A stretch of 21,945 nt of DNA, taken from positions 1 to 21,945 of the forward strand of contig JAZDJJ010000110.1 in NCBI GenBank assembly GCA_043804035.1. Direction: 5' to 3'. The DNA comes from JAZDJJ01 sp043804035. Its GTDB lineage: Bacteria > Bacteroidota > Bacteroidia > Palsa-948. The position numbers and the translations under genes were made by a program. The notes under the pieces are model-generated. The model was not told the origin of the DNA. It was given only the letters and a program-made list of their open reading frames with translations, and did no database searches. Shown piece after piece: positions 1 through 8,050 of this stretch. Numbering within the stretch: the stretch's first letter is position 1; every line of letters starts with the position of its first letter.

Positions 1-7
1 AAAAAAA

Positions 8-682
8 ATGGAAAAACAAAGAGATTATATGCCACAACCCGAAGTTCAATTCTTCTTGTGGCAGGGCATTTTTATGTCCGTGGCGGGTGCAAACTTATTC
101 CTTTTGACTATTCCTCCTGCAAAATGGACGATACTACAAGGACTACAAACCGCCTATCAAAATGCTTATGTCCTTGCGCCTCCGCATGGCGACCATAAGA
201 AAAGCGATGTAAAAGCCCGAAACGTTGCCCGAAAGAATTATGAAAGCGGAATAGGAGGCATCCGCAAAACGGTGGCTCAATACATTGCAAAAAATGATGC
301 AGTGAGCGACAAAATGAGAGTTCAACTGGGGCTTCACGTGGCAGATACCATACTTACCGAAGCACGTATTGCTGCTGATGTCCCTGATATTCAACTAAAA
401 TCAAACAGTCCGGGTATGATGACTTTTATTTTTAAAGAAGCAGGTAATCCCAAAGGGCGTGGCAAAGAAGCAGGTATGCACCATTGTCTTATTCAGTTCA
501 GTATGGGCGAACCCCCGCCAGAGTCAGCAGATAACTGCACCAAACACATGGAACTGCAACGTTCTCCGCATACCGAATATGTGAGCAATTCCCAAAAACG
601 ACTTTATGGCTTTGCCTGCTGGGTAGATACTCGCGGACAAAAAGGTCCCTGGAGCGAAATATTTAGTGCGGTGATTACTTAA
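8..682 (+). CDS. Uncharacterised Bacteroidota protein, FnIII-like C-terminus
   Basis: A 224-residue soluble protein of unknown function. I see no clear signal peptide and no convincing membrane helix. It starts MEKQRDYMPQPEVQFFLW and ends with a Trp/Gly-rich strand pattern (YGFACWVDTRGQKGPWSEIF). From memory this matches a recurrent family of roughly 210-220-residue Bacteroidota proteins with a DYMP-type N-terminus, a helical middle and a fibronectin-III-like C-terminal strand region, with no established role. The ATG at 8 lies only seven bases from the window edge and no in-frame stop precedes it, so the true start could lie further upstream. It ends about 130 bp before rpoC, in a place where rpoB would be expected. 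I infer a recent or lineage-specific insertion next to rpoC, but cannot show it. Confidence 0.6.
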   Translation: MEKQRDYMPQPEVQFFLWQGIFMSVAGANLFLLTIPPAKWTILQGLQTAYQNAYVLAPPHGDHKKSDVKARNVARKNYESGIGGIRKTVAQYIAKNDAVSDKMRVQLGLHVADTILTEARIAADVPDIQLKSNSPGMMTFIFKEAGNPKGRGKEAGMHHCLIQFSMGEPPPESADNCTKHMELQRSPHTEYVSNSQKRLYGFACWVDTRGQKGPWSEIFSAVIT

Positions 683-690
683 AAGAGGAC

Positions 691-730
691 TATGTACTTG
701 TAGTGAGCGGATATGTACTTGTAGTGAGCG
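691..730. repeat. 21-bp direct repeat, two copies
   Basis: The 19-mer tatgtacttgtagtgagcg occurs at 691-709 and again at 712-730, a 21-bp period. It lies in the 130-bp spacer between the uncharacterised gene and rpoC. Its tagtgagcg end matches, in reverse complement, the cgctcacta in the repeat island after ubiX. Confidence 0.9.
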
Positions 731-738
731 TGGTTATT

Positions 739-764
739 GAGCGGAGCCGAAATAAAGCCGAACC
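739..764 (-). repeat. Dispersed repeat, copy A (inverted relative to copy B)
   Basis: Positions 745-763 (agccgaaataaagccgaac) are the exact reverse complement of 11095-11113 in the island downstream of ubiX. Sequence next to the 19-mer is related as well: gctca-nn-aacc followed by cgctcacta occurs on both sides. The two copies therefore look like members of one dispersed family in opposite orientation. Confidence 0.8.
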
Positions 765-812
765 AATGTAATAAGTTATTCATCATAATATAAACAACCA
801 AATAGCAACTGA

Positions 813-3800
813 ATGACGAATGATAACAAACTTTTATCTATGAAAAACGAAATGACTTCTCAAAACAGCTTTTCTAAAATAACCATCTCGCTTGCCTCTC
901 CCGAGACGGTTATGAAATGGTCGCATGGTGAAATAACCAAGCCCGAAACCATCAACTATCGCACTTACAAGCCCGAACGCGATGGATTGTTTTGTGAACG
1001 AATTTTCGGTCCCACAAAGGACTGGGAATGTCATTGCGGAAAATACAAACGCATCCGCTACAAAAACATCGTCTGCGACCGTTGCGGTGTGGAAGTTACC
1101 GAAAAAAAAGTGCGCAGAGAACGAATGGGACATGTCAATCTGGTGATTCCCGTTGTGCATATTTGGTATTTTCGTTCGTTGCCCAATAAAATTGGTGCAT
1201 TGCTTGGAATCCCTTCCAAGAAATTAGAGATGATTATTTACTATGAGCGTTATGTTGTTATTCAGCCGGGAGTAAAAGAAAAAGAAGAAGTGAAATATCT
1301 TGACCTTTTGAGTGAAGATGAATACATGAAAATTATTGACACACTCCCCAAAGACAATCAATCTCTTGACGATAAAGACCCGAACAAATTTATCGCCAAA
1401 ATGGGTGGTGAAGCCATTCATGATTTACTCAAAAAAATTAATTTAGATGAAACATCTTATTCTCTGCGAAACATCATAAACTCAGAAACTTCGCAGCAAA
1501 AGAAAAACGAAGCAATCAAACGACTGCAAGTAGTGGAAGCCCTACGGCATGCCAACGAGCATGTAGAAAACCGCCCTGAATGGATGGTTATTAAAGTACT
1601 ACCCGTTATTCCACCTGAGCTGCGTCCAATCGTTGCGTTAGAAGGAGGCAAATTTGCCACTTCTGACCTGAATGATTTATACCGCAGAGTAATTATTCGC
1701 AATAACCGATTAAAACGTCTCTTGGAAATAAAAGCCCCGGAAGTAATCCTTCGCAACGAAAAACGTATGCTTCAGGAATCTGTTGATTCGCTCTTTGACA
1801 ATTCACGCAAATCATCGGCTGTGAAAACAGAAGGCAACCGACCACTAAAATCGCTCTCCGATGCATTGAAAGGCAAGCAAGGACGTTTTCGTCAGAACCT
1901 GCTTGGCAAACGAGTGGACTATTCAGGACGTTCTGTAATTGTTGTAGGTCCTGAGTTGAAACTTCACGAATGTGGTCTGCCAAAAGATATGGCTGCCGAA
2001 CTCTTTAAACCCTTTATCATTCGTAAAATCATGGAAAGAGGATTGGTGAAAACCGTAAAGTCAGCCAAGAAAATTGTAGATAACAAAGAACTTATCATTT
2101 GGGATATTCTGGAAAATGTTATGAAGGGTCATCCTGTTCTTCTGAACCGCGCTCCTACCCTGCATCGCCTCGGCATACAAGCATTCCAGCCAAAACTTAT
2201 TGAAGGAAAAGCCATTCAACTGCATCCATTAGTTTGTACGGCTTTCAATGCCGACTTTGATGGCGACCAGATGGCAGTGCATATTCCTCTCAGCAATGCC
2301 GCAATATTAGAAGCACAACTGCTGATGCTTGCCTCTCATAATATTCTGAACCCGGCTAATGGCACTCCCGTTACTGTTCCTTCTCAGGATATGGTACTTG
2401 GACTTTATTATATCACCAAAGGAAAAAGAAGCATCATCTCTTCCAAAAAAAGCGAAAGCGTCCTCGTAAAAGGAGAAGGATATACATTTTATTCTCCCGA
2501 AGAAGTAATCATTGCCTATAACGAAAATAAAGCAGATCTGCATGCATTCATAAAAATGCGAAATGAGAAAAAGATTTTAGATTGTGGAGACGAAAAGAAA
2601 TCCGACATTCAAACAAAACATTCTTCCATTATAGAAACCACAGTTGGCAGAGTGCTTTTTAATCAAGTGGTACCAAAAGAAGTTGGATACATCAATGAAT
2701 TGCTTACTAAAAAAACCTTGCGCGATATTATCAACAAGGTACTTAAAGCAGCAGGAATTCCCAAAACCGCCAAGTTCCTTGACGATATAAAAGAACTTGG
2801 ATTTTTGCACGCTTTCAAAGGAGGGCTCTCGTTTAATTTAGATGATGTTATCATTCCTGCTGAAAAAGATGCCTTCATAAAAACGGCTTTCGGTGAAGTG
2901 GAAGAAGTGATGAATAATTACAACCAGGGATTCATCACTAACAATGAAAGATATAATCAGATTCTTGATGTTTGGACGCATACTAATAGCAAACTCACCA
3001 AAAGAGTGATGGACCAACTCAGCAGCGATAAGCAAGGGTTCAATTCTATTTATATGATGCTTGACTCTGGCGCACGCGGGTCCAAAGAACAAATCCGTCA
3101 GCTCAGCGGTATGCGCGGACTGATGGCGCGTCCGGCTAAAGGAACAGGAGGAGGCGAAATTATTGAAAATCCTGTTATCTCTAACTTCAAAGAAGGATTG
3201 TCTATTCACGAATACTTTATCTCTACGCACGGTGCTCGTAAAGGACTTGCCGACACAGCCCTTAAAACAGCCGATGCAGGATATCTAACCCGACGTTTGG
3301 TTGATGTTTCGCAAGATGTTATTATCACTAAAGAGGACTGTGGCACATTGCGCGGATTAACTGCCGTTGCTCTTAAGAAAAACGATGATATAGTGGAACC
3401 GCTATATGACCGTATCCTCGGACGCGTGGCTCTGCAAAATGTATATCATCCATTAACCGGAAAGTTAATAGTGAGCGCCGGCATGGAGATAATAGAAGAA
3501 TATGCAAAAGAGATAGAAAAATCCCCTATAGAATCCGTTGAAATACGTTCGGTGCTTACATGCGAAACAATAATAGGCGTATGCGCTAAATGTTATGGCA
3601 GAAACCTGAGCACAGGCAAAATGATACAGAAAGGAGAAGCCGTTGGTGTTATTGCTGCACAATCTATCGGTGAACCGGGAACGCAATTAACACTTCGTAC
3701 TTTCCATGTTGGCGGAACAGCAGCACTCAATATCATGACAACTTCACAGATAGACGCAAAGTATGATGGTATTATTGAAATTGATGAATTGAACACAGTT

Positions 3801-5204
3801 AAACGCAAAAATCAAGATGGCAAAAAAGTGGAAGTGGTAATAGGACGTTCAGCAGAAATGCGCATTATTGACGCAGTTACCAGAATACCACTTACCACAA
3901 GTTACATTCCTTACGGCTCATTGTTGTATGTAAAAAATGGAGATAAGATAAAAAAAGGAGCAATCGTATGTGATTGGGATCCATACAATGCGGTTATCAT
4001 TTCTGAATTCCCCGGTAATATAGAGTTTGAAAATATTGAAGAAGGTGTAACCGTTCGTGAAGAATTTGACGAACAAACCGGCTTCCGCGAAAAAGTAATC
4101 ATAGAAAGCAAAGACAAAACAAAGAACCCATCTATCAAAATCGTTGATAAGAAAGGCAACACTATAAAAACATACAATATCCCCGTTAGCGCACATATTT
4201 CGGTAAATGATGGCGATGCTGTTGAAAGCGGACAGATATTAGTAAAGATTCCACGTACAACCGAAAGTGGAAAATCGGGCGACATCACAGGCGGACTTCC
4301 CCGCGTTACCGAACTTTTTGAAGCACGTAATCCAAGCGACCCTGCTATCGTTTCAGAAATTAACGGCATCGCTACATTCGGAAAAATTAAACGTGGAAAC
4401 CGCGAATTGCAGGTGGAAAGCAAAACAGGTGAAATAAAAAAATATCTTGTCAAATTGTCAAGTCATATTCTCGTACAGGAAAATGATTTCTGTAAAGCAG
4501 GAGAACAACTCACCGATGGAGCCATCAGCCCAGCCGATATCCTTGCCATTAAAGGACCTACGGCAGTACAGGAATACATTGTGAATGAAGTACAGGAAGT
4601 ATACCGTTTGCAAGGAGTGAAGATAAACGACAAACATTTTGAAGTGATTGTAAAACAGATGATGCGCAAAATGGAAATTCAAGATGCAGGCGATACTATC
4701 TTCCTGCCCCGACAACTTGTGCATCGTGCCAATTTCATAAAAGAAAATGACCGTTTGTATGGATGTAAAATGGTTATCGAAGCAGGTGATTCTGCAATCT
4801 TTAAAGCAGGACAAATAATAAATGCACGAAAACTACGCGATGAAAACTTAATACTCAAGCGAAAAGGTAAAAAGCAGATACAGGCACGCGACGCTATATG
4901 TGCAACTGCACGCCCAATATTGCAAGGTATTACACGCGCTTCGCTGCAAACTAACAGCTTCATCTCAGCGGCTTCGTTTCAGGAAACAACAAAGATTCTC
5001 TCTGAAGCCACAATTGCAGGACGTATGGACGACTTTTCGGGATTGAAAGAAAACGTAATTGTTGGACATCTTATTCCCGCAGGAACAGGATTAAGAGAAT
5101 ATGAGAATATTATCGTTGGTTCAAAAGAAGAATTTGAACGATTGATGACTTCAAATCAGGAAAGCATCTCCTCTAAATTAGAAGTTGAAAAACAAGAAGC
5201 ATAA
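813..5204 (+). CDS. rpoC: DNA-directed RNA polymerase subunit beta'
   Basis: The largest catalytic subunit of RNA polymerase, 1463 residues, in the usual bacterial range. The active-site motif NADFDGDQMAVH begins at residue 479, giving the Mg-binding aspartates 481, 483 and 485. The N-terminal zinc site is C73, C75, C88 and C91. The second zinc site is C843, C917, C924 and C927. The order is zinc ribbon, clamp, double-psi barrel, bridge helix and trigger loop (GEPGTQLTLRTFH region), then the C-terminal region, with no break in frame. Starts at 813, 840 and 852 are all possible because no Shine-Dalgarno helps; family N-termini with the conserved KITISLASPE segment near the start make 840 or 852 attractive. 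rpoB, the usual upstream neighbour, is absent from the 812 bp before it. Confidence 0.98.
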   Translation: MTNDNKLLSMKNEMTSQNSFSKITISLASPETVMKWSHGEITKPETINYRTYKPERDGLFCERIFGPTKDWECHCGKYKRIRYKNIVCDRCGVEVTEKKVRRERMGHVNLVIPVVHIWYFRSLPNKIGALLGIPSKKLEMIIYYERYVVIQPGVKEKEEVKYLDLLSEDEYMKIIDTLPKDNQSLDDKDPNKFIAKMGGEAIHDLLKKINLDETSYSLRNIINSETSQQKKNEAIKRLQVVEALRHANEHVENRPEWMVIKVLPVIPPELRPIVALEGGKFATSDLNDLYRRVIIRNNRLKRLLEIKAPEVILRNEKRMLQESVDSLFDNSRKSSAVKTEGNRPLKSLSDALKGKQGRFRQNLLGKRVDYSGRSVIVVGPELKLHECGLPKDMAAELFKPFIIRKIMERGLVKTVKSAKKIVDNKELIIWDILENVMKGHPVLLNRAPTLHRLGIQAFQPKLIEGKAIQLHPLVCTAFNADFDGDQMAVHIPLSNAAILEAQLLMLASHNILNPANGTPVTVPSQDMVLGLYYITKGKRSIISSKKSESVLVKGEGYTFYSPEEVIIAYNENKADLHAFIKMRNEKKILDCGDEKKSDIQTKHSSIIETTVGRVLFNQVVPKEVGYINELLTKKTLRDIINKVLKAAGIPKTAKFLDDIKELGFLHAFKGGLSFNLDDVIIPAEKDAFIKTAFGEVEEVMNNYNQGFITNNERYNQILDVWTHTNSKLTKRVMDQLSSDKQGFNSIYMMLDSGARGSKEQIRQLSGMRGLMARPAKGTGGGEIIENPVISNFKEGLSIHEYFISTHGARKGLADTALKTADAGYLTRRLVDVSQDVIITKEDCGTLRGLTAVALKKNDDIVEPLYDRILGRVALQNVYHPLTGKLIVSAGMEIIEEYAKEIEKSPIESVEIRSVLTCETIIGVCAKCYGRNLSTGKMIQKGEAVGVIAAQSIGEPGTQLTLRTFHVGGTAALNIMTTSQIDAKYDGIIEIDELNTVKRKNQDGKKVEVVIGRSAEMRIIDAVTRIPLTTSYIPYGSLLYVKNGDKIKKGAIVCDWDPYNAVIISEFPGNIEFENIEEGVTVREEFDEQTGFREKVIIESKDKTKNPSIKIVDKKGNTIKTYNIPVSAHISVNDGDAVESGQILVKIPRTTESGKSGDITGGLPRVTELFEARNPSDPAIVSEINGIATFGKIKRGNRELQVESKTGEIKKYLVKLSSHILVQENDFCKAGEQLTDGAISPADILAIKGPTAVQEYIVNEVQEVYRLQGVKINDKHFEVIVKQMMRKMEIQDAGDTIFLPRQLVHRANFIKENDRLYGCKMVIEAGDSAIFKAGQIINARKLRDENLILKRKGKKQIQARDAICATARPILQGITRASLQTNSFISAASFQETTKILSEATIAGRMDDFSGLKENVIVGHLIPAGTGLREYENIIVGSKEEFERLMTSNQESISSKLEVEKQEA

Positions 5205-5282
5205 TCATTGAACATGAAACGTTGATGACATAGATGAATATAATGAACATAAATAAAACCAAAAAAATCTTATTTAATAAAT

Positions 5283-5609
5283 ATGGAAAACATTCCCGTT
5301 AATCCACCAGGTAATCAAATTAACATAGAGTTAAGCGAAGAGATTGCCGAAGGCATTTATTCTAATCTTGCTATCATTACTCATTCCCATTCAGAATTTG
5401 CAGTGGACTTTGTTAGGATAATGCCCGGTATGCCAAAAGCCAAAGTAAAAGCACGCATCGTACTCACACCTGAGCATGCAAAAAGATTTATGAAAGCATT
5501 AAAAGAAAATATTTCTAAATACGAATCTGCTCATGGACATATTCAAGATACAGAAATTCCCTCCGGCGTAGTGCCTATGCCCTTTGGCGGACCAACAGCA
5601 CAAGCGTAA
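5283..5609 (+). CDS. DUF3467 family protein
   Basis: A 108-residue protein containing the signature HSEFAVDFVRIMPGMPKAKV followed by RIVLTPEHAKRFMKALKENI, characteristic of DUF3467. No biochemical role is established that I know of. A DUF3467 gene directly behind rpoC is a familiar Bacteroidota arrangement, which supports both the call and the lineage. The gap to rpoC is 78 bp with no strong terminator, so co-transcription is likely. The Pro/Gly-rich C-terminus after residue 85 looks disordered. There is no signal peptide and no membrane segment, so it is probably cytosolic. Confidence 0.9.
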   Translation: MENIPVNPPGNQINIELSEEIAEGIYSNLAIITHSHSEFAVDFVRIMPGMPKAKVKARIVLTPEHAKRFMKALKENISKYESAHGHIQDTEIPSGVVPMPFGGPTAQA

Positions 5610-5617
5610 ATAAAAGG

Positions 5618-5642
5618 TGGCATATTTTTTCTCAATATGCTA
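5618..5642. terminator. Weak hairpin after the rpoC-DUF3467 unit
   Basis: gcatatt (5620-5626) and aatatgc (5634-5640) form a 7-bp stem, extendable by a wobble and one A-T pair. It lies 10 bp past the DUF3467 stop. The T run is in the loop rather than after the stem, so this is not a classic intrinsic terminator. Confidence 0.3.
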
Positions 5643-5673
5643 ACCGACAGCAAGAGGTTGATATATTTAAGGG

Positions 5674-5808
5674 CAGTTCTAAAAATACAAATAAACGTCA
5701 TTGCGAAGGAGGAACGACTGAAGCAATCTGTTCTTTTCATGTAGAAATAGAGATTGCTTCCTGCTTCGTGCCTCGCAGTCGCAATGACGGAACCAATTTT
5801 TGGAACTG
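5674..5808. repeat. Long imperfect inverted repeat (REP/MITE-like element)
   Basis: About 135 bp that can fold almost end to end. The outer arms cagttctaaaaat (5674-5686) and atttttggaactg (5796-5808) match at 12 of 13 positions. The inner arms cgtcattgcga (5696-5706) and tcgcaatgacg (5779-5789) match perfectly, as do gaagcaatct (5720-5729) and agattgcttc (5751-5760). The element fills the space between convergent genes. The cgtcattgcga/gaagcaatct core resembles repeat palindromes seen in many environmental bacterial genomes. No transposase is present. Confidence 0.85.
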
Positions 5809-5817
5809 TCATATAAA

Positions 5818-6630
5818 TTAGGCAAGGTCGGCAAAATAATATTCTGTCTTTCTGAAATAATAAAGTCCGAATAAAAATAAAATCACTGAAGAAGAAATGC
5901 TTATCGTAACATATTGCCAGTTCAATTCATTATTAATAATTGTGGAACGAAGCAAATCAATAGCACCAACCATAGGATTGAGTGCGAGAAATGGTTTTGT
6001 CCATTGAGGAACCATAGATATCGGATAAATTATCGGAGTGAGAAAAAATAATAATTGAATTAGAAATGGAATCACATAACGGAAGTCGCGGTATTTTACA
6101 TTGAGCGCTGCAATGAATGTTCCGATGCCGAAGGTAGCAATAACAGTAATCAGAATACTCAATGGAAAATATAACAAAATCAAAGGACTAATACTGAATT
6201 GATAATACACCAGCAACAGTATATAAACTATAAACGCCATAATAAAATCAAATAGCGCAACAAGAATTGCTGATATAGGAATAATCAAACGAGGGAAATA
6301 AATTTTTTTAATGATGTTCGCATTTGCCACCATACTTTGCGAAGCATTTGAAACTCCTGATGAAAAAATATTCCACAATATCAATCCTGAAAAAGCGAAA
6401 ATAGGATAAGGGATATTATCGGAAGGAACACCAATTACTTTTCCAAAGAAAACAGAAAACACCACCATCATAATAAAGGGCTGAAGAATTGCCCAAAGTA
6501 CGCCGAGTACAGTTTGCTTGTACTTTACTTTAATATCTTTCCATGTAAAGAAGTAAAACAATTCACGAAACTCCCAAAGTTCTTTTAGTCCGAGAGTGAG
6601 TTTGCCAACTGGTTTGATTTCGTATTGCAT
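5818..6630 (-). CDS. ABC-2 type polysaccharide export permease (Wzm-like)
   Basis: A 270-residue integral membrane protein, the usual size for the permease of an ABC exporter that moves O-antigen, capsule or teichoic-acid-type polymers across the inner membrane. The N-terminal cytosolic stretch ends in the family-typical region YFFTWKDIKVKYKQTVLGVL, where the helix that docks on the ATPase lies. About six hydrophobic segments follow, near residues 41-63, 75-93, 115-142, 148-173, 186-206 and 238-258. The late motif LNPMVGAIDLLRS is also typical. The partner ATPase (Wzt/KpsT type) is normally adjacent, but downstream is only a hairpin element and a convergent gene, and upstream is aroC. The substrate cannot be inferred here. 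Confidence 0.88.
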   Translation of the reverse strand: MQYEIKPVGKLTLGLKELWEFRELFYFFTWKDIKVKYKQTVLGVLWAILQPFIMMVVFSVFFGKVIGVPSDNIPYPIFAFSGLILWNIFSSGVSNASQSMVANANIIKKIYFPRLIIPISAILVALFDFIMAFIVYILLLVYYQFSISPLILLYFPLSILITVIATFGIGTFIAALNVKYRDFRYVIPFLIQLLFFLTPIIYPISMVPQWTKPFLALNPMVGAIDLLRSTIINNELNWQYVTISISSSVILFLFGLYYFRKTEYYFADLA

Positions 6631-6682
6631 TTTTTAAGTAAGGGTGTTTTCCAAAAATTGATTTTTTACTACAAGCGAACAA

Positions 6683-6745
6683 CTTTTCGCTTTTCACTTT
6701 TCGTTTTTCACCTTTCGCTTTTCACTTTTCACTTTTCACTTTTGA
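6683..6745. repeat. 7-bp tandem repeat, nine units, over the aroC stop
   Basis: Nine consecutive heptamers on the plus strand: cttttcg, cttttca, cttttcg, tttttca, cctttcg, cttttca, cttttca, cttttca, cttttga. Read on the minus strand they become runs of aaaagtg. The aroC stop codon is the TGA at 6722-6724, inside the array, and the last eight or so AroC residues (NSKVKSEK) are encoded by repeat units. The rest of the array lies between aroC and the permease gene. Confidence 0.93.
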
Positions 6746-7834
6746 ATTCCTGTTCCTCATCAAATGATCCGCTATCACTAATGCGCACATTGCTTCTACA
6801 ATCGCAACAGCACGAGGAAGCACACAAGTATCGTGTCTGCCTGCGCCTGTTAATTCTATTTCTTCTCCTTTTGAATTAACAGTCATTTGTTTTTGCATAA
6901 TAGTGGCAACGGGCTTGAATGCAACACGAAAATAAATATCTTCCCCGTTTGAAATCCCGCCTTGTATTCCGCCAGAGTGATTTGTCTTTGTTCTAATTTC
7001 ATTCTTTCGTTCTTTTCCTGTGAGATTGTGTGAGATGTAGAAAATATCATTATGCTCACTGCCTTTCATTTTCACTCCGTCAAATCCGCTACCAATTTCA
7101 AATCCTTTCGCAGCATTTATGTTGAGCATGGCTTTTCCCAAATCAGCACTAATTTTATCAAACACCGGCTCTCCCAATCCTGCTGGAACATTTTGTACAA
7201 CACAAGTGATAACTCCGCCAATTGTATCGCCATCTTTTTGCACTTGCTCAATTTTTTTTGTCATCATTTCGGCAATCAATTTATCGGGGCAACGGACAGG
7301 ATATAATTCTGTTTTGCTCAAATCCAAATCTTTGTAATTCTTCAAAAGTTTTATATCGCCAACCTGCGATGTGTAAGCAGAAATATTTATATCTGATTTT
7401 TTTAGAAGAAGTTTTGCGATAGCGCCACCAACAACAGAAGAAATAGTTGCGCGTGCCGATGCTCTTCCGCCTCCGCGATAATCTCTGATTCCATATTTAC
7501 TATCATAAGTATAATCGGCGTGAGAGGGGCGATAAGCATCTATCATAGAATCGTAGTCCTGTGGATTTTGGTTTTCATTTCGTATAATGAACCCGATGGG
7601 AGTGCCTGTCGTTTTTCCTTCAAATATCCCTGAGAGAAATTCTACTTTGTCGCTTTCTTTACGTTGCGAAACAATTTCGGATTGTCCCGGTCTTCTGCGA
7701 TTAAGTTCTTGTTGAATGAAATCAAAATCAATTTCCAGTCCCGCAGGACAACCATCAATAACTCCACCTAATGCAGAGCCGTGACTTTCTCCGAAAGTAG
7801 TTAATGAAAATATTTTCCCCAGTGTGTTGGACAT
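6722..7834 (-). CDS. aroC: Chorismate synthase
   Basis: It converts 5-enolpyruvylshikimate-3-phosphate to chorismate, the last shikimate-pathway step, using reduced FMN. The 370-residue protein carries the family signatures: GESHG at residues 15-19, RPSHADYTYDSKYG from 102, GGGRASAR at 121-128 and RHDTCVLPRAVAIVEAM from 333. These cover the catalytic histidines and the flavin and substrate site. The protein looks complete. Its last eight residues are low-complexity and come from the 7-bp tandem repeat that also supplies the stop codon, so they are probably a dispensable tail. TATTTTTG (minus strand, 7847-7840), a match to the Bacteroidota -7 element, lies only 5 bp before the ATG. The permease gene follows on the same strand after about 90 bp. 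Confidence 0.97.
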   Translation of the reverse strand: MSNTLGKIFSLTTFGESHGSALGGVIDGCPAGLEIDFDFIQQELNRRRPGQSEIVSQRKESDKVEFLSGIFEGKTTGTPIGFIIRNENQNPQDYDSMIDAYRPSHADYTYDSKYGIRDYRGGGRASARATISSVVGGAIAKLLLKKSDINISAYTSQVGDIKLLKNYKDLDLSKTELYPVRCPDKLIAEMMTKKIEQVQKDGDTIGGVITCVVQNVPAGLGEPVFDKISADLGKAMLNINAAKGFEIGSGFDGVKMKGSEHNDIFYISHNLTGKERKNEIRTKTNHSGGIQGGISNGEDIYFRVAFKPVATIMQKQMTVNSKGEEIELTGAGRHDTCVLPRAVAIVEAMCALVIADHLMRNRNSKVKSEK

Positions 7835-7898
7835 TGTGACAAAAATATAAAAATAATCGCTGTTGTCCGACTAAAATAATTCCAAAGGAATTGAATAT

Positions 7899-8012
7899 AG
7901 GACTTACGCAAGAATTCTTTTTGTCTCTCGCCAAGACGCAAAGTCGCCAAGAAATACGAAAATACTTTGCGTTTATCAAATCTGCGAGAAATAAATAAAG
8001 TGCGTAAGTCCT
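7899..8012. repeat. Nested palindromic element, 114 bp, MITE-like
   Basis: Three nested perfect inverted repeats share one centre: aggacttacgca (7899-7910) with tgcgtaagtcct (8001-8012); tctcgc (7926-7931) with gcgaga (7984-7989); acgcaaagt (7936-7944) with actttgcgt (7964-7972). The outer 12-bp ends look like terminal inverted repeats. It occupies most of the aroC-pgk spacer and contains no gene. An isolated copy of the end, tgcgtaagtcc, recurs at 11271-11281. Confidence 0.88.
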
Positions 8013-8050
8013 AGAATATAAATAACCACAGACAGTTGTACTATCTAAAA

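Noticed and set aside
3911..4453. A 180-codon minus-strand open frame inside rpoC
   Set aside because: It lies wholly within the conserved rpoC C-terminal region, its translation shows no domain and it has the Ser/Ile/Phe-rich look of an antisense shadow.
6625..6879. A plus-strand frame across the aroC 3' end and the 7-bp array
   Set aside because: Its Phe/Leu/Ser-rich sequence (SLFVFHLSLFTFHFSLL) is only the translation of the heptamer repeat.
7921..7990. Possible small RNA or riboswitch in the aroC-pgk spacer
   Set aside because: The folding potential is fully explained by the nested inverted repeat of the MITE-like element, and no known riboswitch motif is visible.
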